64,000 nucleotides of DNA from Sparassis latifolia (taxonomy: Eukaryota; Basidiomycota; Agaricomycetes; Polyporales; Sparassidaceae): positions 2,604,001 to 2,668,000 of the forward strand of contig CM031562.1 in assembly GCA_018466975.1 (NCBI GenBank), in the 5' to 3' direction. The notes below the pieces were generated by a model, which made no database searches, was not told the origin of the DNA, and saw nothing but the letters and a program-made list of their open reading frames with translations. This document shows, one piece after another, positions 28,539-38,517 of this stretch (positions are counted from its first letter, which is position 1; every line of letters begins with the position of its first letter). The position numbers and the translations under genes are program-made.

Positions 28539-29063
28539 ATGACAGCACTGCAATCCCGCATCCAGGAAGATTTAAGGAGAAGACGAGGAGCCTCAGCCAG
28601 TAGTTCTATCTCCCGTAGTCATTGATCGGCATCGCCTCCAATGCGAAGCCAATACTCTCAGTTGGGATATGGAGATAAGATTAAGCATCATCGCGAGTCC
28701 TCCAATAGTCATTTCTCGAAAGACCCCCAATGAGACAGCAGTCAGTCTTTTCGACGGGGTGCAGGTTTGTCAGCCACTCACATCTGCACCATCTGCCTCA
28801 GCCGCCACACCTCAGAGCAGATCACACGTTGCAACGCGACGATGCGATGGAACAACGGTGGCCCCTCGCGGTGCACACGCAGCTCAAAGGGAAAAATTAT
28901 CAATCCCGATGACATCACCATCTGTACTGATTGGCAACATCCCCGATCTTGTACATCAAAGAGCCATCGTCACGAGTGCTCGGGATGCGGGGACTCATCT
29001 CACGGCGCTCATCAATGCCGTTTTGCAGAGACGCTTCCATCCTCTCACCCCTCTTCGAGCTGA
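28539..29063 (+). pseudogene. Gag-like protein of the DIRS-like element, C-terminal zinc-binding exon
   Basis: The exon begins after an acceptor CCAACTAG that follows a CTAAC branch site. It reads LQSRIQEDLRRRRGAS and a Ser/Arg-rich linker, then a Cys/His-rich domain: CTICLSRH, ITRCNATMRWN, ICTDWQHPRSC, HRHECSGCGDSSHGAHQC, typical of this family's nucleic-acid-binding end. Two in-frame TGA codons (28623-28625 and 28731-28733) occur in the linker, both where Arg fits (RSH_SAS and PQ_DSS). The last about 160 bp overlap the RT frame, as in gag/pol overlaps. The stop TGA is at 29061-29063. Confidence 0.7.
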
Positions 29064-29992
29064 AGGATGGCACGAGCTGCTATCAGATTCAGGTTTGCTC
29101 ACGCGGTATCCTTTCATCATACACTCTATCAGACACGGCTTCGACGTGGGAATCAAACCCATTCCTTTCACCAACACGCCTCCCAATAGTCGCACCCTTT
29201 TGGAGCACAATGCCGCTTTTCAAAACCTCGTGCGACATGAGCTGCAGCAAGGCCACTACCTCGGACCCATGTCACGCGCAACCGTCGAATCTCTCATCGG
29301 TCCTTTCCAATCCCTCCACTGTCTCTCGTGCTGAAACCTCACAAACCAGGTGTTTTTCGTCTTGTCCAAAATTTTTCCTTTCCGCGCACTCCTTCTGCTG
29401 TCTATACATCTATCAACTATCATATTGACTCAGATAATTACCCGTGTACCTGGGGAACCTTCACAGCCTTTTCCTTGCTATGTTGGCGCATTCCCCCGGG
29501 CTCTGAAGGCGCAGTCCATGATGTCTCCAAAGCCTATCATATCATTCCTCTTGCCTCATCGCAGTGGCCCGGTACCGTCGTCCGTCTATCCGAGGGTGAC
29601 GAATTCGCTCTCGACACCAGCGCCACCTTCGGTGTCACATCCAATGCGGGTGTATATGGCAGTGTCGCAGATGCGGGAGTAGACATCAGGCATTCCAAAG
29701 GCATCGGCCTGCTTTCTAAGTGGGTGGATGACCACATTTTTATACTACTACTTCGCTCTCACCTCGCTGATTACAATCACAGGCGCGCATCTTTTTCAGT
29801 TATGAAAGATAATCTTTTCTATCAATAAGTAGCAAATTTTTATAAGAATTGCTACTTTTAAGTAGACTTATTTGTAGGTGCATAGATTAACTCAGGATAA
29901 TCGTAATATAATCTTTCAGATAATCTGAGGATAATCTTCTGGATAATCTGAGAATAATCTGAAAATTAGCAATAAAATACAATTTTAACTTT

Positions 29993-30085
29993 GACACCAG
30001 CCAGGATTGAACCCTGGACCGTAGGTTGATTTTATAGAATATAATTCCAAGTGACACTTTAGACCACTTGACCATTAGGCCATAC
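29993..30085 (-). other. tRNA-like sequence in the left fold-back arm
   Basis: Read on the minus strand it has an A-box-like TGGTCAAGTGGTCTAA and a perfect T arm, CCAGG GTTCAAT CCTGG (B box). The spacing between the boxes is long, as in class II (Ser/Leu) tRNAs or intron-bearing ones. The acceptor ends do not pair, so I call it a tRNA-derived pol III promoter head and not a functional tRNA. Confidence 0.55.
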
Positions 30086-30679
30086 ATCATAACTATCTTA
30101 TATTAAATTAGACATCTTTTTCTTGAAAAAGACTTAGCCAAATTCTGTCTATTAGAAAAGAGTAAGTAAAAGACACTTGACTTTTATCATAGATAGACAA
30201 GACTTATAGACAAACAGTACTCTGCATCTTAATATAGTCTTGTTCTACAGCTTACAGTTTTTGTAAACTATCATGCAGTACTATAGAGTATCTTAATATA
30301 GTCATCTATAATATATAACAAGTTATTGAGAGACAGTATTTTATTTGTTCATTTTAGGCTTATACTCTAGAGTCTATTATATTATAGACTGAGCACTTAT
30401 ATATACAAGATCTTTATAGCTATCTTCTAATTGTATAGCAAAGTTCTGTTTTGCTGAAGTAACTGTAGAAACATATATTCTATTAATTACATATTGTACA
30501 TTATATGAAGGCTGCAAGCATTAGAAAAGACTATAAGACTCAGAGTAATGTTTTTTTATAAGTCTTGTCTATCTATGATAAAAGTCAAGTGTCTTTTACT
30601 TACTCTTTTCTAATAGACAGAATTTGGCTAAGTCTTTTTCAAGAAGATGTCTAATTTAATATAAGATAGTTGTAATGTA

Positions 30680-30772
30680 TGGCCTAATGGTCAAGTGGTC
30701 TAAAGTGTCACTTGGAATTATATTCTATAAAATCAACCTAAGGTCCAGGGTTCAATCCTGGCTAGTGTCAAA
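30680..30772 (+). other. tRNA-like sequence in the right fold-back arm
   Basis: Mirror copy of the left one, with the same A-box-like (TGGTCAAGTGG) and B-box (GGTTCAATCC) motifs and the same perfect 5-bp T stem. The two copies face away from each other's arms, so transcripts from both would run into the central spacer or outward depending on terminators. Confidence 0.55.
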
Positions 30773-32389
30773 GTTAAAATTGTATTTTATTGCTAATCTT
30801 CAGATTATTCTCAGATTATCCAGAAGATTATCCTCAGATTATCTGGAAGATTATATTAAGATTATTCTAAATTAATCTATGCACCTACAGATAAGTCTAC
30901 TTAAAAGTAGCAATTCTCATGAAAATTTGCTACTTATTGATAGAAAAGATTATCTTTCATAACTGACATCACTGAGGCGCGAGGAATGGCGCACTCGCAT
31001 CAAAGCTCATGGCGGTCGACATCACACGAGAGGACGTTTCTGGTTCAGCGGGGATCTATTGCCCGATGGGAGGACAGATGAGTTCGATGAGGACATGGCC
31101 TGGCCTCTGCAAGACCTTTCGCAGCGATCCCCTCGCTCAGACCACGATGCTCATTTCACTTATAACCTCGATGATATCGATTCAATCTCCTCGCATCTGG
31201 GCATCCCTTGGAAACAGGAGAAGGACATCCCTTTCAGTTCATGCTTCCCATTCACAAGTTTCTCCTGGGATCTCGAAACACATACTGTGGCCATTCCTCC
31301 GGCCAAGGCAGCAAAATATCACGCGGCGATTGAGGACTGGTCGCGTTCCCGCACGCACTCCCTGCTCGATGTTCAGAAGCTATACGGCAAACTGCTCCAT
31401 GCATCCTTGGTTGCTACTGCGAGACGTGCTTACCTCACCAACCTGGAAGCCATGCTGGGCCTCTTCAGTAACTGTCCTTTCAAGCTTCTCCATCCACCTT
31501 CTGGCACCACCGCAGATCTCGAATGGTGGACAAGAGCACTCAGCCAACCAACCTTATCCAGACCAATCCCAGGCCCCTGTGAACTGGCCGACGTCCATGC
31601 TTACTCCGACGCAAGCTCGGGCATTGGCATTGGTGTCATCATCGGTGAGCGATGGCGCGCGTGGCGCCTCCTACCAGACTGGAAAAGAGATCTTCGGGAC
31701 ATTGGCTGGGCCGAAGCCATCGGCTTTGAGCTCCTCGTATGCCTCCTCCTCACAGTCCCCTCCTTCCCCCACCACCTCAAGGTCTACGGAGACAACAAGG
31801 GTGTCGTCGAGGGATGGTGGAATGGACGCAGCCGCAATCGTCAGGTCAATCTCGTCTTCCGGCGTTTACACTCCCTTCTTGGCGATGCCGGCTCCTCCAT
31901 CCACACCAGGTACGTTCCCAGCCAAAGCAACCCAGCAGACACACCATCTCGTGGCATCTATCTCAAGTCCCTTCCCCTTCTTCCCGCCATCGAGATTCCT
32001 CCCGAGCTACACCCCTTCCTCGTCGATTTCGACCCCCCCCCCAACCTCAGCCGAGTGTCACCTCCTCCAACAAGGCCGCCGCATCACTCCCCTCGCCAAA
32101 GTATACATTGACAGGCCAGCCGCAGAGCGCGCTTCGCTCAACTTCGAACGCGACCGCCAGAGCGATGAGCTCCCCTGGCACGGTTCTTACTGGGATGACT
32201 AGCCGATGTCTCAATGCACCGTTACCTGCTCACAGCCCCGCTCATCGCCGACCTCAACCATACAACGTGAGCCTCACTCCTCTGCCGTCCCCGCTGCGAC
32301 CTCATTGTCTGGCGCGAGAACATCTCCGCTCATGGCGGCCCCCATCCTCGCGGCGGCCGCTCGATGCGCATGGTGCCCCCGTCTCACTC

Positions 32390-33391
32390 AGTGCTGAAGA
32401 CATCGCTTGTATCGAAGCTGTCACAGCCTTCGCCTGGTCAGAAAACACAGCCGAGAGCTATGGTTCGGGTTTGCTAGTTTTTCACGTCTTCTGCGACATG
32501 AAAGACATTCCCGAGAGCGAGCGTGCCCCTGCTAGCTCTATCCTCATGGCTTCCTTCATCGCAACTCTTGCCGGGGCATATGCGGGCAAGACCATCGGAA
32601 ATTACGTCACGGGTGTTCGCGCATGGCATCTCCTGCACGGTCTTCCTTGGATCATGGAGAAGAATGAGATGGATGTCCTTCTCAAATCTGCAGACATCCT
32701 CACTCCGAGTTCATCAAAATGCATCTCACGTGAGCCTTTTACCATCGAAATCCTTGCCCACATTCACGGCAAACTCTCCCTCTCTGAGCCTCTCGACGCT
32801 GCAGTGTGGGCCTGTCTCACAACCGCCTTCTATGCAGTCGCCAGGGTGGGCGAGGTAACAGTTCAGAATCTCACCGCATTTGATCCCGCTTTACACGTCA
32901 AACGTTCGGACATCCGCGTGGCCAGAGATCGAAATGGGTTTGAAGAAACCGTCTTCCACCTCCCCATGACCAAGGCAACCCCACACGGTGAAGACATTTT
33001 CTGGGCCAGGCAAAACGGTCTCACAGACCCAGCGCAGGCGCTTGAAAATCATTTTGCCATCAACCGCCTCCCGGCCGATGCTCCCCTCTTCGCTTACTGG
33101 CACGGACCGTCATCGCACCCACTCACGCAGCAGATTTTCCTCCAACATGTCAGCAGGGCAAGCAAGGACCTCTCGCACAACCTTCACGGTCACAGCATTC
33201 GCATAGGTGGTACTCTCGAGTACTTACTGCGAGGTATTGCATTTGAAGTGGTAAAGTCGAAAGCACGTTGGCAGAGCAACACCTTCACCCTATACCTGTG
33301 CAAACACGCGCAAGTAATGGTGCCCTACATGCAGGCTGTCCCCACAATCCATGAAGCCTTGGTGTGCTACTCCATGCCTCCTGTGCGCTAG
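32390..33391 (+). CDS. Tyrosine recombinase of the DIRS-like element
   Basis: The open frame reaches back to 31739 but the recognisable protein starts about 32390. N-terminal core-binding part: FAWSENTAESYGSGLLVFHVFC, ASFIATLAGAYAGKTIGNYV, GVRAWHLLHGLPW. Catalytic domain: first Arg in YAVARVGEV, Lys region at LPMTKATP, HxxR in HGHSIRIGGTLEYLL, a Trp in ARWQSN at the second His/Trp position, and the Tyr in FTLYLCKHAQ. All catalytic positions of a tyrosine recombinase are filled. It would integrate circular cDNA by strand breaking and rejoining. The frame is open to TAG 33389-33391. A short intron between the RNase H end and this part is likely in the intact family. Confidence 0.82.
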   Translation, partial: SAEDIACIEAVTAFAWSENTAESYGSGLLVFHVFCDMKDIPESERAPASSILMASFIATLAGAYAGKTIGNYVTGVRAWHLLHGLPWIMEKNEMDVLLKSADILTPSSSKCISREPFTIEILAHIHGKLSLSEPLDAAVWACLTTAFYAVARVGEVTVQNLTAFDPALHVKRSDIRVARDRNGFEETVFHLPMTKATPHGEDIFWARQNGLTDPAQALENHFAINRLPADAPLFAYWHGPSSHPLTQQIFLQHVSRASKDLSHNLHGHSIRIGGTLEYLLRGIAFEVVKSKARWQSNTFTLYLCKHAQVMVPYMQAVPTIHEALVCYSMPPVR

Positions 33392-34239
33392 GTAAGCATC
33401 AACTCCTAGTCTTGGGGGTATCCGAGCTCGTGCTGATGCGTCGTTGATCTCCTACCTGGTAAAGGGGATCGCCGCTCGTTTCTCGGATCTCCTGATGCCC
33501 GGAGTTTTGTTCTTTGCATTGGAAGGCCCCTAGCGGGCTTCACCCATTATATTCGCACTCTCATTTTCATTGTACCTTTTCCTTCATCGTCTATTTGCAG
33601 TACCTTTCTCATCGCGCCTTTCTATTCTGTCGCTTTCCCCACAGCTCTGGTTCGCCCTAGTCATAGTACTAGATTATGCGTAGCTCCATTCCGTCCTTGC
33701 CCAGTCATCTCATATTATACTCGTCGTATTTACTGATGCAATGCACTTTGTTCTTGGCTTTCTTTTCAGTGCGCTGAGCGAGCGACTTTCATAGATCTCA
33801 GAGGACATCGCTGAGCATTAATGTATTGTGACTTATTTGGTTTGTTCAACAAAGTCACATGCTTTGTGGACTTAGCGCACCCGGATGCTTCAAAGTTCGA
33901 ACATGAAACAAGCTCGACAGAATGTAGAGTCAAGTCAGTTGCCCTGTGGCCAGTAGCACATTCTCTACATGTACAGTAGTCAATTTCATGCAATAAATTA
34001 CAGTATATCTTACTTGTGTTGTACTGTGGCAGGGAATCAGAATGTATGGTGGAGTATGGCTCAGTGTGGTGCCACACTAACCATAGCAACCATACGCACC
34101 AGACCAAACCATACTTGTGTGAGTTTGCTGATGTCGGAGAGTGCCGAAGAAACGCCTCCGGCAGAATGTCGACTGAGTCCTCCATCTGCTACTAGACCAT
34201 TCCTGTGCTCTTCCTGCGGCTCCTGATCCGAGGCGGCGG
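33392..34239. other. Region after the DIRS-like element, no gene
   Basis: No supported gene. The first 400 bp are pyrimidine-rich and probably include the 3' end of the element, but I could not match them to DNA near 20 kb as the split repeats of DIRS would require. A stretch near 34060-34140 (tggtgccacactaaccatagcaacc, accagaccaaacc) recalls the short repeats at 18240-18330. Confidence 0.4.
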
Positions 34240-34575
34240 CCCGGGTGTATTACTGCCTTGCGGGCATTCCTACTGCAGATCATGTCTTCAGCTCCTTCTG
34301 CTATCCGGACCGGACGTTTCCCTGTCGAGTCTGCTTTGCATCCAATCAGTGGGCAGAGACGGTCAGCAGGTCGCATGTGGCAACCCGATCCCCACACATC
34401 GGTCCTGCGCGACCTCCTCTCTCCATCGGAGGCCTAGGAAACGCGACTGCTCGCTGCTGCATTTTTTGCTCACATCCACACGCGGTCAGACAGTTTCACT
34501 ACTGTCCGACGCCGGACTGCCAAGTCGTGTACAACACGGGACGCGCAGGCGCAGTTCTCCAGTGTCCGGTATGCG
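34240..34575 (+). pseudogene. RBR ligase fragment
   Basis: Matches the RING1 end and IBR start of the gene at 9.33-12.28 kb: LPCGHSYCRSCLQLLLL, LCIQSVGRDGQQVACGNP, then after a frameshift FHYCPTPDCQVVY and GRAGAVLQCPVC. The RING2 with the catalytic Cys is missing, and the small insertions gcc and cctag shift the frame. No function is expected. Confidence 0.8.
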
Positions 34576-35960
34576 TCGTTGGACACTGGTTGGTCGGTGT
34601 ACTTATGTTGCTAACGTGTCGGCGACAACTCAGGCGCACTTCCGGCGGCTGGTGGACAAGCAATTCATTAACAATATCTACTCTTGCGCTCCGACACGAC
34701 AAACAACGTAACGAAGAGAAGATAGATAATGCAAACAATAGCGAAGACATAAATTCGGCGCACGTTGGTTTCCCCGCCGCGTGCTCGTCACGATTGGCGG
34801 CGGGTACTTATCCCGAGGGCCACGAAAAGGCCTGCGCCAGGACCGACGGGCGAAAGTGCTCGTCGATCCGTACCTCGGGACGCACCTTGTACCCTCTATC
34901 TAACTCCTATTTCTTCCTGTTGACTTCGATCGGCCGTTTTCTTCTTCGTCGTGTGCCTCTACTGCTCTTGTTTTCTTCTTCAACTTCCTACGTCGCGTGC
35001 CTCTTCGCCGTCGATCGGCAATTTTCTTCGTCGTGTGCCTCCACTGCTCTTGTTTTCTTCTTCGACCCCCTACGTCGAATACCTCTTCGCCCGTTGATCA
35101 GGCCATTGGCGTCGGTGTCGTCGGGCTTGAGGATGTTCTTGTCGAAGTGTTCTTGCTACGCTGCTGAACATTCTGGAATGTTATTGACGCACACAAGCCG
35201 AACAGCGCACCAGTTGCCTGTATATGTCGATGGTCAGCCACACGAACATTCGGACCACGACGCCACATCAATACCTCACCTGTCTTGACTCCGGTGTGGC
35301 GCGACCTACTAATCGAAGCCGCCATGTGGGTCGACAGCGAGGATGAATGGGAGAAGAGGCGACAGTCAGCACATGTCGATAGCGTGCGCAGCGAAGACGT
35401 ACCTTGGTGGCCAAACGTTCTGGGCGACAACGGCCAGAGACCGAAAGTAAGTGACCGTGCATCACGCCGATGAGGGAAGGGATGAGGATAGGTGAGTGGC
35501 CATTGATTGAGATACGTGAAGGGAGTGGGAACATGCAAGTTGAAGGTCAAGATGCGTTTGGGGAGTCTGCGTCGCCCGTTGGCCTTTTGTACTCGGGCCA
35601 GTGGCTGACGCCACCGTAGTTCCGCTTTGGGATCACGTGGACGTAACAACCTGTGACAGATCGCGATTTGCCCAATTTGATCGCGTTCTCTGCGATTCAC
35701 AAAGGCATGGCATACACGACTCGTTATGTAGCGCGTTGGATTTGAACAGCTCCCGGCTCATCAAGAATCACTTTTACCCCATAGGTAGAGTGCAATGGTC
35801 GAGGCATCGGTCTTCCCCACTCTCTACCAGTGTAGATGTGACCTTCACATGAAGAGTAAACCCAGCGCGCTTCGTACCAAAACCATACCACCTAGGAAAC
35901 ATGTGTCTGCGTCTGCAGAACTCCGACGTCGGAACGAGTTCTGCATATTTTCTAACTTCT
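34240..35960. repeat. Segmental duplication, copy B
   Basis: Direct, diverged copy of parts of 11650-13840. From 34900 on it carries an extra internal duplication of the run gttttcttcttc...cgtgtgcctctactgctcttg, present once in copy A and twice here (34935-34985 and 35020-35070). Confidence 0.8.
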
Positions 35961-36310
35961 TTCCCGATATAAATATAGTGCAGACACGCTCAGGCACAAG
36001 TCCTACTGCTCGTGGAGCTGAGCGTTCAAACGTTCAAAGTTCACATCTCAGACCTCATACTTGGGGTGAGTGCGCCACTTGCGCCACCACCTTGAGACGA
36101 ACGTGTCGAAACAGGCAAGGGATCTACCTTCTTTGGCAATCCTCGTAGAGGACTTCTGTCATCGACGTTTAGCCGGTTCGTCATCATGAAGTCACCAAGA
36201 CGGCCCCCCTTACAGTATATATACCGCCTTCAATGCCGCTCTGGTACCCTGCACTTTATCTCGTACAACCACCAGTACCACCATTCCTAGTACCACCATA
36301 CGCTATCACC
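35961..36310. promoter_or_regulatory. Upstream region of the Con-6-like gene
   Basis: TATATATA at 36216-36223, 88 bp before the ATG at 36311, in a pyrimidine/AC-rich leader. Nothing else is recognised. Confidence 0.5.
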
Positions 36311-36664
36311 ATGTCTCTCCCCACGCCAGATTGGAGGCCACAAGGTACTTCCGTTCCCTTTCGCCCTCGGCATGTTCAAGCTCACCTTTGTGTCGGAAGG
36401 CTGCCATTAATAACCCGAACGTCTCTGACGAAGCCAAGGAACACTCCCGCCAGGTTATCGATGAGCTCGAGAGCCAGTCCGATACCCATCAAGCCTACGA
36501 GAACGATAAGAATGAGGTTCACATCAACGCAGAACATATGGCTGCCTTGAAGAGTGAGTCAATAATTCATACGGCCGACAATGCGATACTCACCTTTACT
36601 CTGATAGACCCAGGAATCCAGGAACAATTCTCGGGAGTACTTGGAAGAGCACGATGCACTCTAA
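36311..36664 (+). CDS. Con-6-like (conidiation-specific protein 6) small protein
   Basis: The core AAINNPNVSDEAKEHSRQVIDELES (in short overlapping pieces: NPNVSDEAKEHSRQ and QVIDELES) is the Con-6 repeat. A second half-repeat NNSREYLEEHDAL precedes a TAA at 36662-36664. An intron GTGAGT...TGATAG lies near 36554-36608, but its phase does not join the two repeats cleanly, and the link between MSLPTPDW and the first repeat is also unclear. The gene may carry a small indel, or my splice choice may be wrong. Con-6 proteins are small hydrophilic proteins induced in sporulation and stress. Confidence 0.5.
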
Positions 36665-37358
36665 CCTTACGAGTTATTCTGCGCAATAGTTCGAAGTTAT
36701 AAATATTCTACGAGCGTTGTCAATGGTAGAACGACAATTCCTAAAATTTAAACGGAGTGAGTGGTAACATCGGCTCCAGAGGTCAACCGAAGGGGTCTCA
36801 ATATGATTGAGTTCGCTTCAACCGACCCATGAAGTCAATGTGCGTTGATCAATAGCGCACAGAGCGCGAGGGAGAGGGTTAATATTTACTAACCAACCAA
36901 ATACTTGATATCAATATTTGTGAACAATATTAAGTCACAACTGTTACGGCAGGATTTGCATCGCGCGTTCGATTCCAGTCGAAAAGGAGGCTGGAATTTT
37001 GTTGCGGCTCGCTGCTAAATACTCTTGTTCCCGCAGCCTGCCTAGCTGCACTGCTGCAGCTGCCGGGGAGAATTGGCAAAGGGAGCCATGAACGATTTTT
37101 GTGGTAAGCAGCCGCAGTTTTCACCCCCTCTACCACTCAAAGGGTAAATGAGACAGAGTCAGAAATGGGGAGCAGAGACAGTTTTCTTGCGGAGGAATTC
37201 CAAGCGCAGTGTCAAACTAAATGCACATCACATGACCCGACACGCCAGTGCGCGAAGGTTCAGCCAAGGCAATCGCCGGACCTCGCTCCTACCGCACGGC
37301 AGGTTGACGACAGACTTTCCCAACGCGCTACCGTCACTCTCTCCTAAGTTCGTGTCTC
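36665..37358. other. Intergenic region
   Basis: No supported gene. AT-rich from 36880 to 36940 (aatatt repeats) and then GC-balanced with short open frames only. Confidence 0.4.
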
Positions 37359-38517
37359 ATGGCGGGGGAATCGTCTGACACGCAAGCTTCCACGTCTCAG
37401 CCTGATCCTAAACGCAGGAAGTTGACTCCCGAGAGAGCCAGGGCGACCTATGTCAGTGATGTCGGCCCGTGCTCGACGCTTCCGCTAACATGACACATTT
37501 ACACTGGTCTACTGGATTGTGCGGAAAATATCCATGAATTTTTCTTACTGGTTCACTGGATCTCACAGTTATCCGGACAACTACGTCTCCGTCTACAGTA
37601 TGCGAAGTTGAAAGTCGAGCATGGCTGGGTGAGCAGATAATACCTATAACCCGTTGAGATTGTGTTGATACTTGAATTGTGTCGCAGCAAAGGCAGACCC
37701 TTAATGAGGTGGAGAATCTGTATTTTCACCATACCCAAAAGCATCGACCGCCTCCCATACATTCAGGACGGCGCAATGCGCGAGTCTCTTTCCACCCTTT
37801 CAGCAGTGCCAGCCCAAATGGATCATCATCTCTGTTTCCCGTCAGCATCCAGAAGATAGAGTATCCAGCTCCGGGAACGGTTGATTGGCATGGCGCCAAC
37901 TCCAATTCTGGCAATCCGCAAGCAGGATCGTCTGTAGGCCCTGGTATGCTGATACAGTTGTATCGTAAGGAATCATGCACTAAACTTTTGCAGCACGAGA
38001 CGTAGTGCACAATGAAGACGCTACCGTAGCATCTTCTTCCCGAGGGTCAACATCCACAAACGGAGGCTCGAGCGTACAACCGTTATCAAGCACAGGCTTG
38101 ACTCTATCCAATCCCAAGGACCCCTCCTCAAGAGGCTCAGTGTCTCCGAAACACCCAAGCGACATCCACGCACCTACCTCTTCCTCTGCCTCGGGCGAAC
38201 TGCTCCCCGCATACTCGTCCTCACAATCGTTCATGCCGAGCCCAAGCCCGTCCCCCTTCTCATCCCCAAACAATACCTCGCGTCCTGCGCCATCGCCCTT
38301 CCAGTACACGCCGCTGACATCCATTGGCCAAGTGTCTGCAGCACTCGGGGCGCCGACGACCTCGGGCCTCACGTACGACTCGTTCTGGTCCTCGCACTCC
38401 GCCTTCCGCGCGTCCCTTCCGAGCCCGCTGGGTGCGTGCTCGACGTCCGCACCAGGAGCTGCACCGTCTGCTGTGGAGGTTACGGATGCGGCGGCACCGA
38501 GCGTATCATTCCGATAA
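37359..38517 (+). CDS. Hypothetical protein with basic N-terminus and Ser/Pro-rich tail
   Basis: Starts MAGESSDTQ and soon shows a basic cluster PKRRKLTPER, a likely nuclear localisation signal. A first intron lies within about 37440-37510; its acceptor is not clear. The next exon reads CAENIHEFFLLVHWISQLSG and LRLQYAKLKVEHGW. Then come intron 37629-37687 (GTGAGC...CGCAG) and QRQTLNEVENLYFHHTQKH, a helical stretch. Intron 37944-37993 leads to a long low-complexity Ser/Pro/Thr tail with TAA at 38515-38517. The helical middle is well preserved in style and suggests a protein-interaction helix. I do not recognise the family; a nuclear or regulatory role is only a guess. Confidence 0.55.

Larger units (their letters stand above)
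29792..30966. mobile_element. Fold-back element, 1175 bp, with 410-bp inverted arms
   Basis: The left arm (29796-30208) and right arm (30557-30966) are near-identical inverted copies starting TCAGTTATGAAAGATAATC. They enclose about 350 bp of unrelated AT-rich DNA. CATC flanks both sides (29788-29791 and 30967-30970), so a 4-bp target duplication is likely; removing the element and one CATC rejoins the RT frame. The element is far richer in A+T than its surroundings. It encodes no protein. Each arm holds a tRNA-like sequence. Confidence 0.8.
28900..32111 (+). pseudogene. Reverse transcriptase-RNase H of the DIRS-like element, interrupted
   Basis: RT pieces in order: LTRYPFIIHSIRHGFDVGI, GPMSRATVESLIGPFQS, a frameshift near 29311-29317, then LKPHKPGVFRLVQNFSFPR, YPCTWGTFTAFSLLCWRIPP, and the catalytic WVDD box at about 29721-29732. 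A fold-back element interrupts the gene at 29792. Coding resumes at 30971 in the same frame (LRREEWRTRIKAHGGRHH). RNase H-like motifs follow: HAYSDASSGIGIGVI, WAEAIGFELL, VYGDNKGVVEGW and RYVPSQSNPADTPSRG. The frame ends at TGA 32109-32111. Because of the insertion and frameshift this copy cannot make RT. Confidence 0.8.
20109..33391 (+). mobile_element. DIRS-like tyrosine-recombinase retroelement, twice interrupted
   Basis: Gag-like N-terminal exon (20109-21056), heptamer-rich spacer, gag-like zinc-binding exon (28539-29063), RT-RNase H (about 28900-32111) and tyrosine recombinase (to 33391) lie in order on one strand. This RT-RH-YR order with a recombinase in place of an integrase is the hallmark of DIRS-like elements. 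A Plavaka element (21539-28405) and a fold-back element (29792-30966) are inserted. Without them the unit would be about 5.2 kb. I could not identify its terminal repeats, so the outer limits given are coding limits only. Confidence 0.8.

Noticed and set aside
28669..28900. Upstream part of the RT open frame as an N-terminal domain
   Set aside because: The overlapping other frame carries the conserved zinc-binding gag-like domain, so the RT frame here is a shadow until about 28900.
36950..36985. gttcgattcc, a possible tRNA B box
   Set aside because: The flanking bases do not form a T stem, and no A box lies at a suitable distance.
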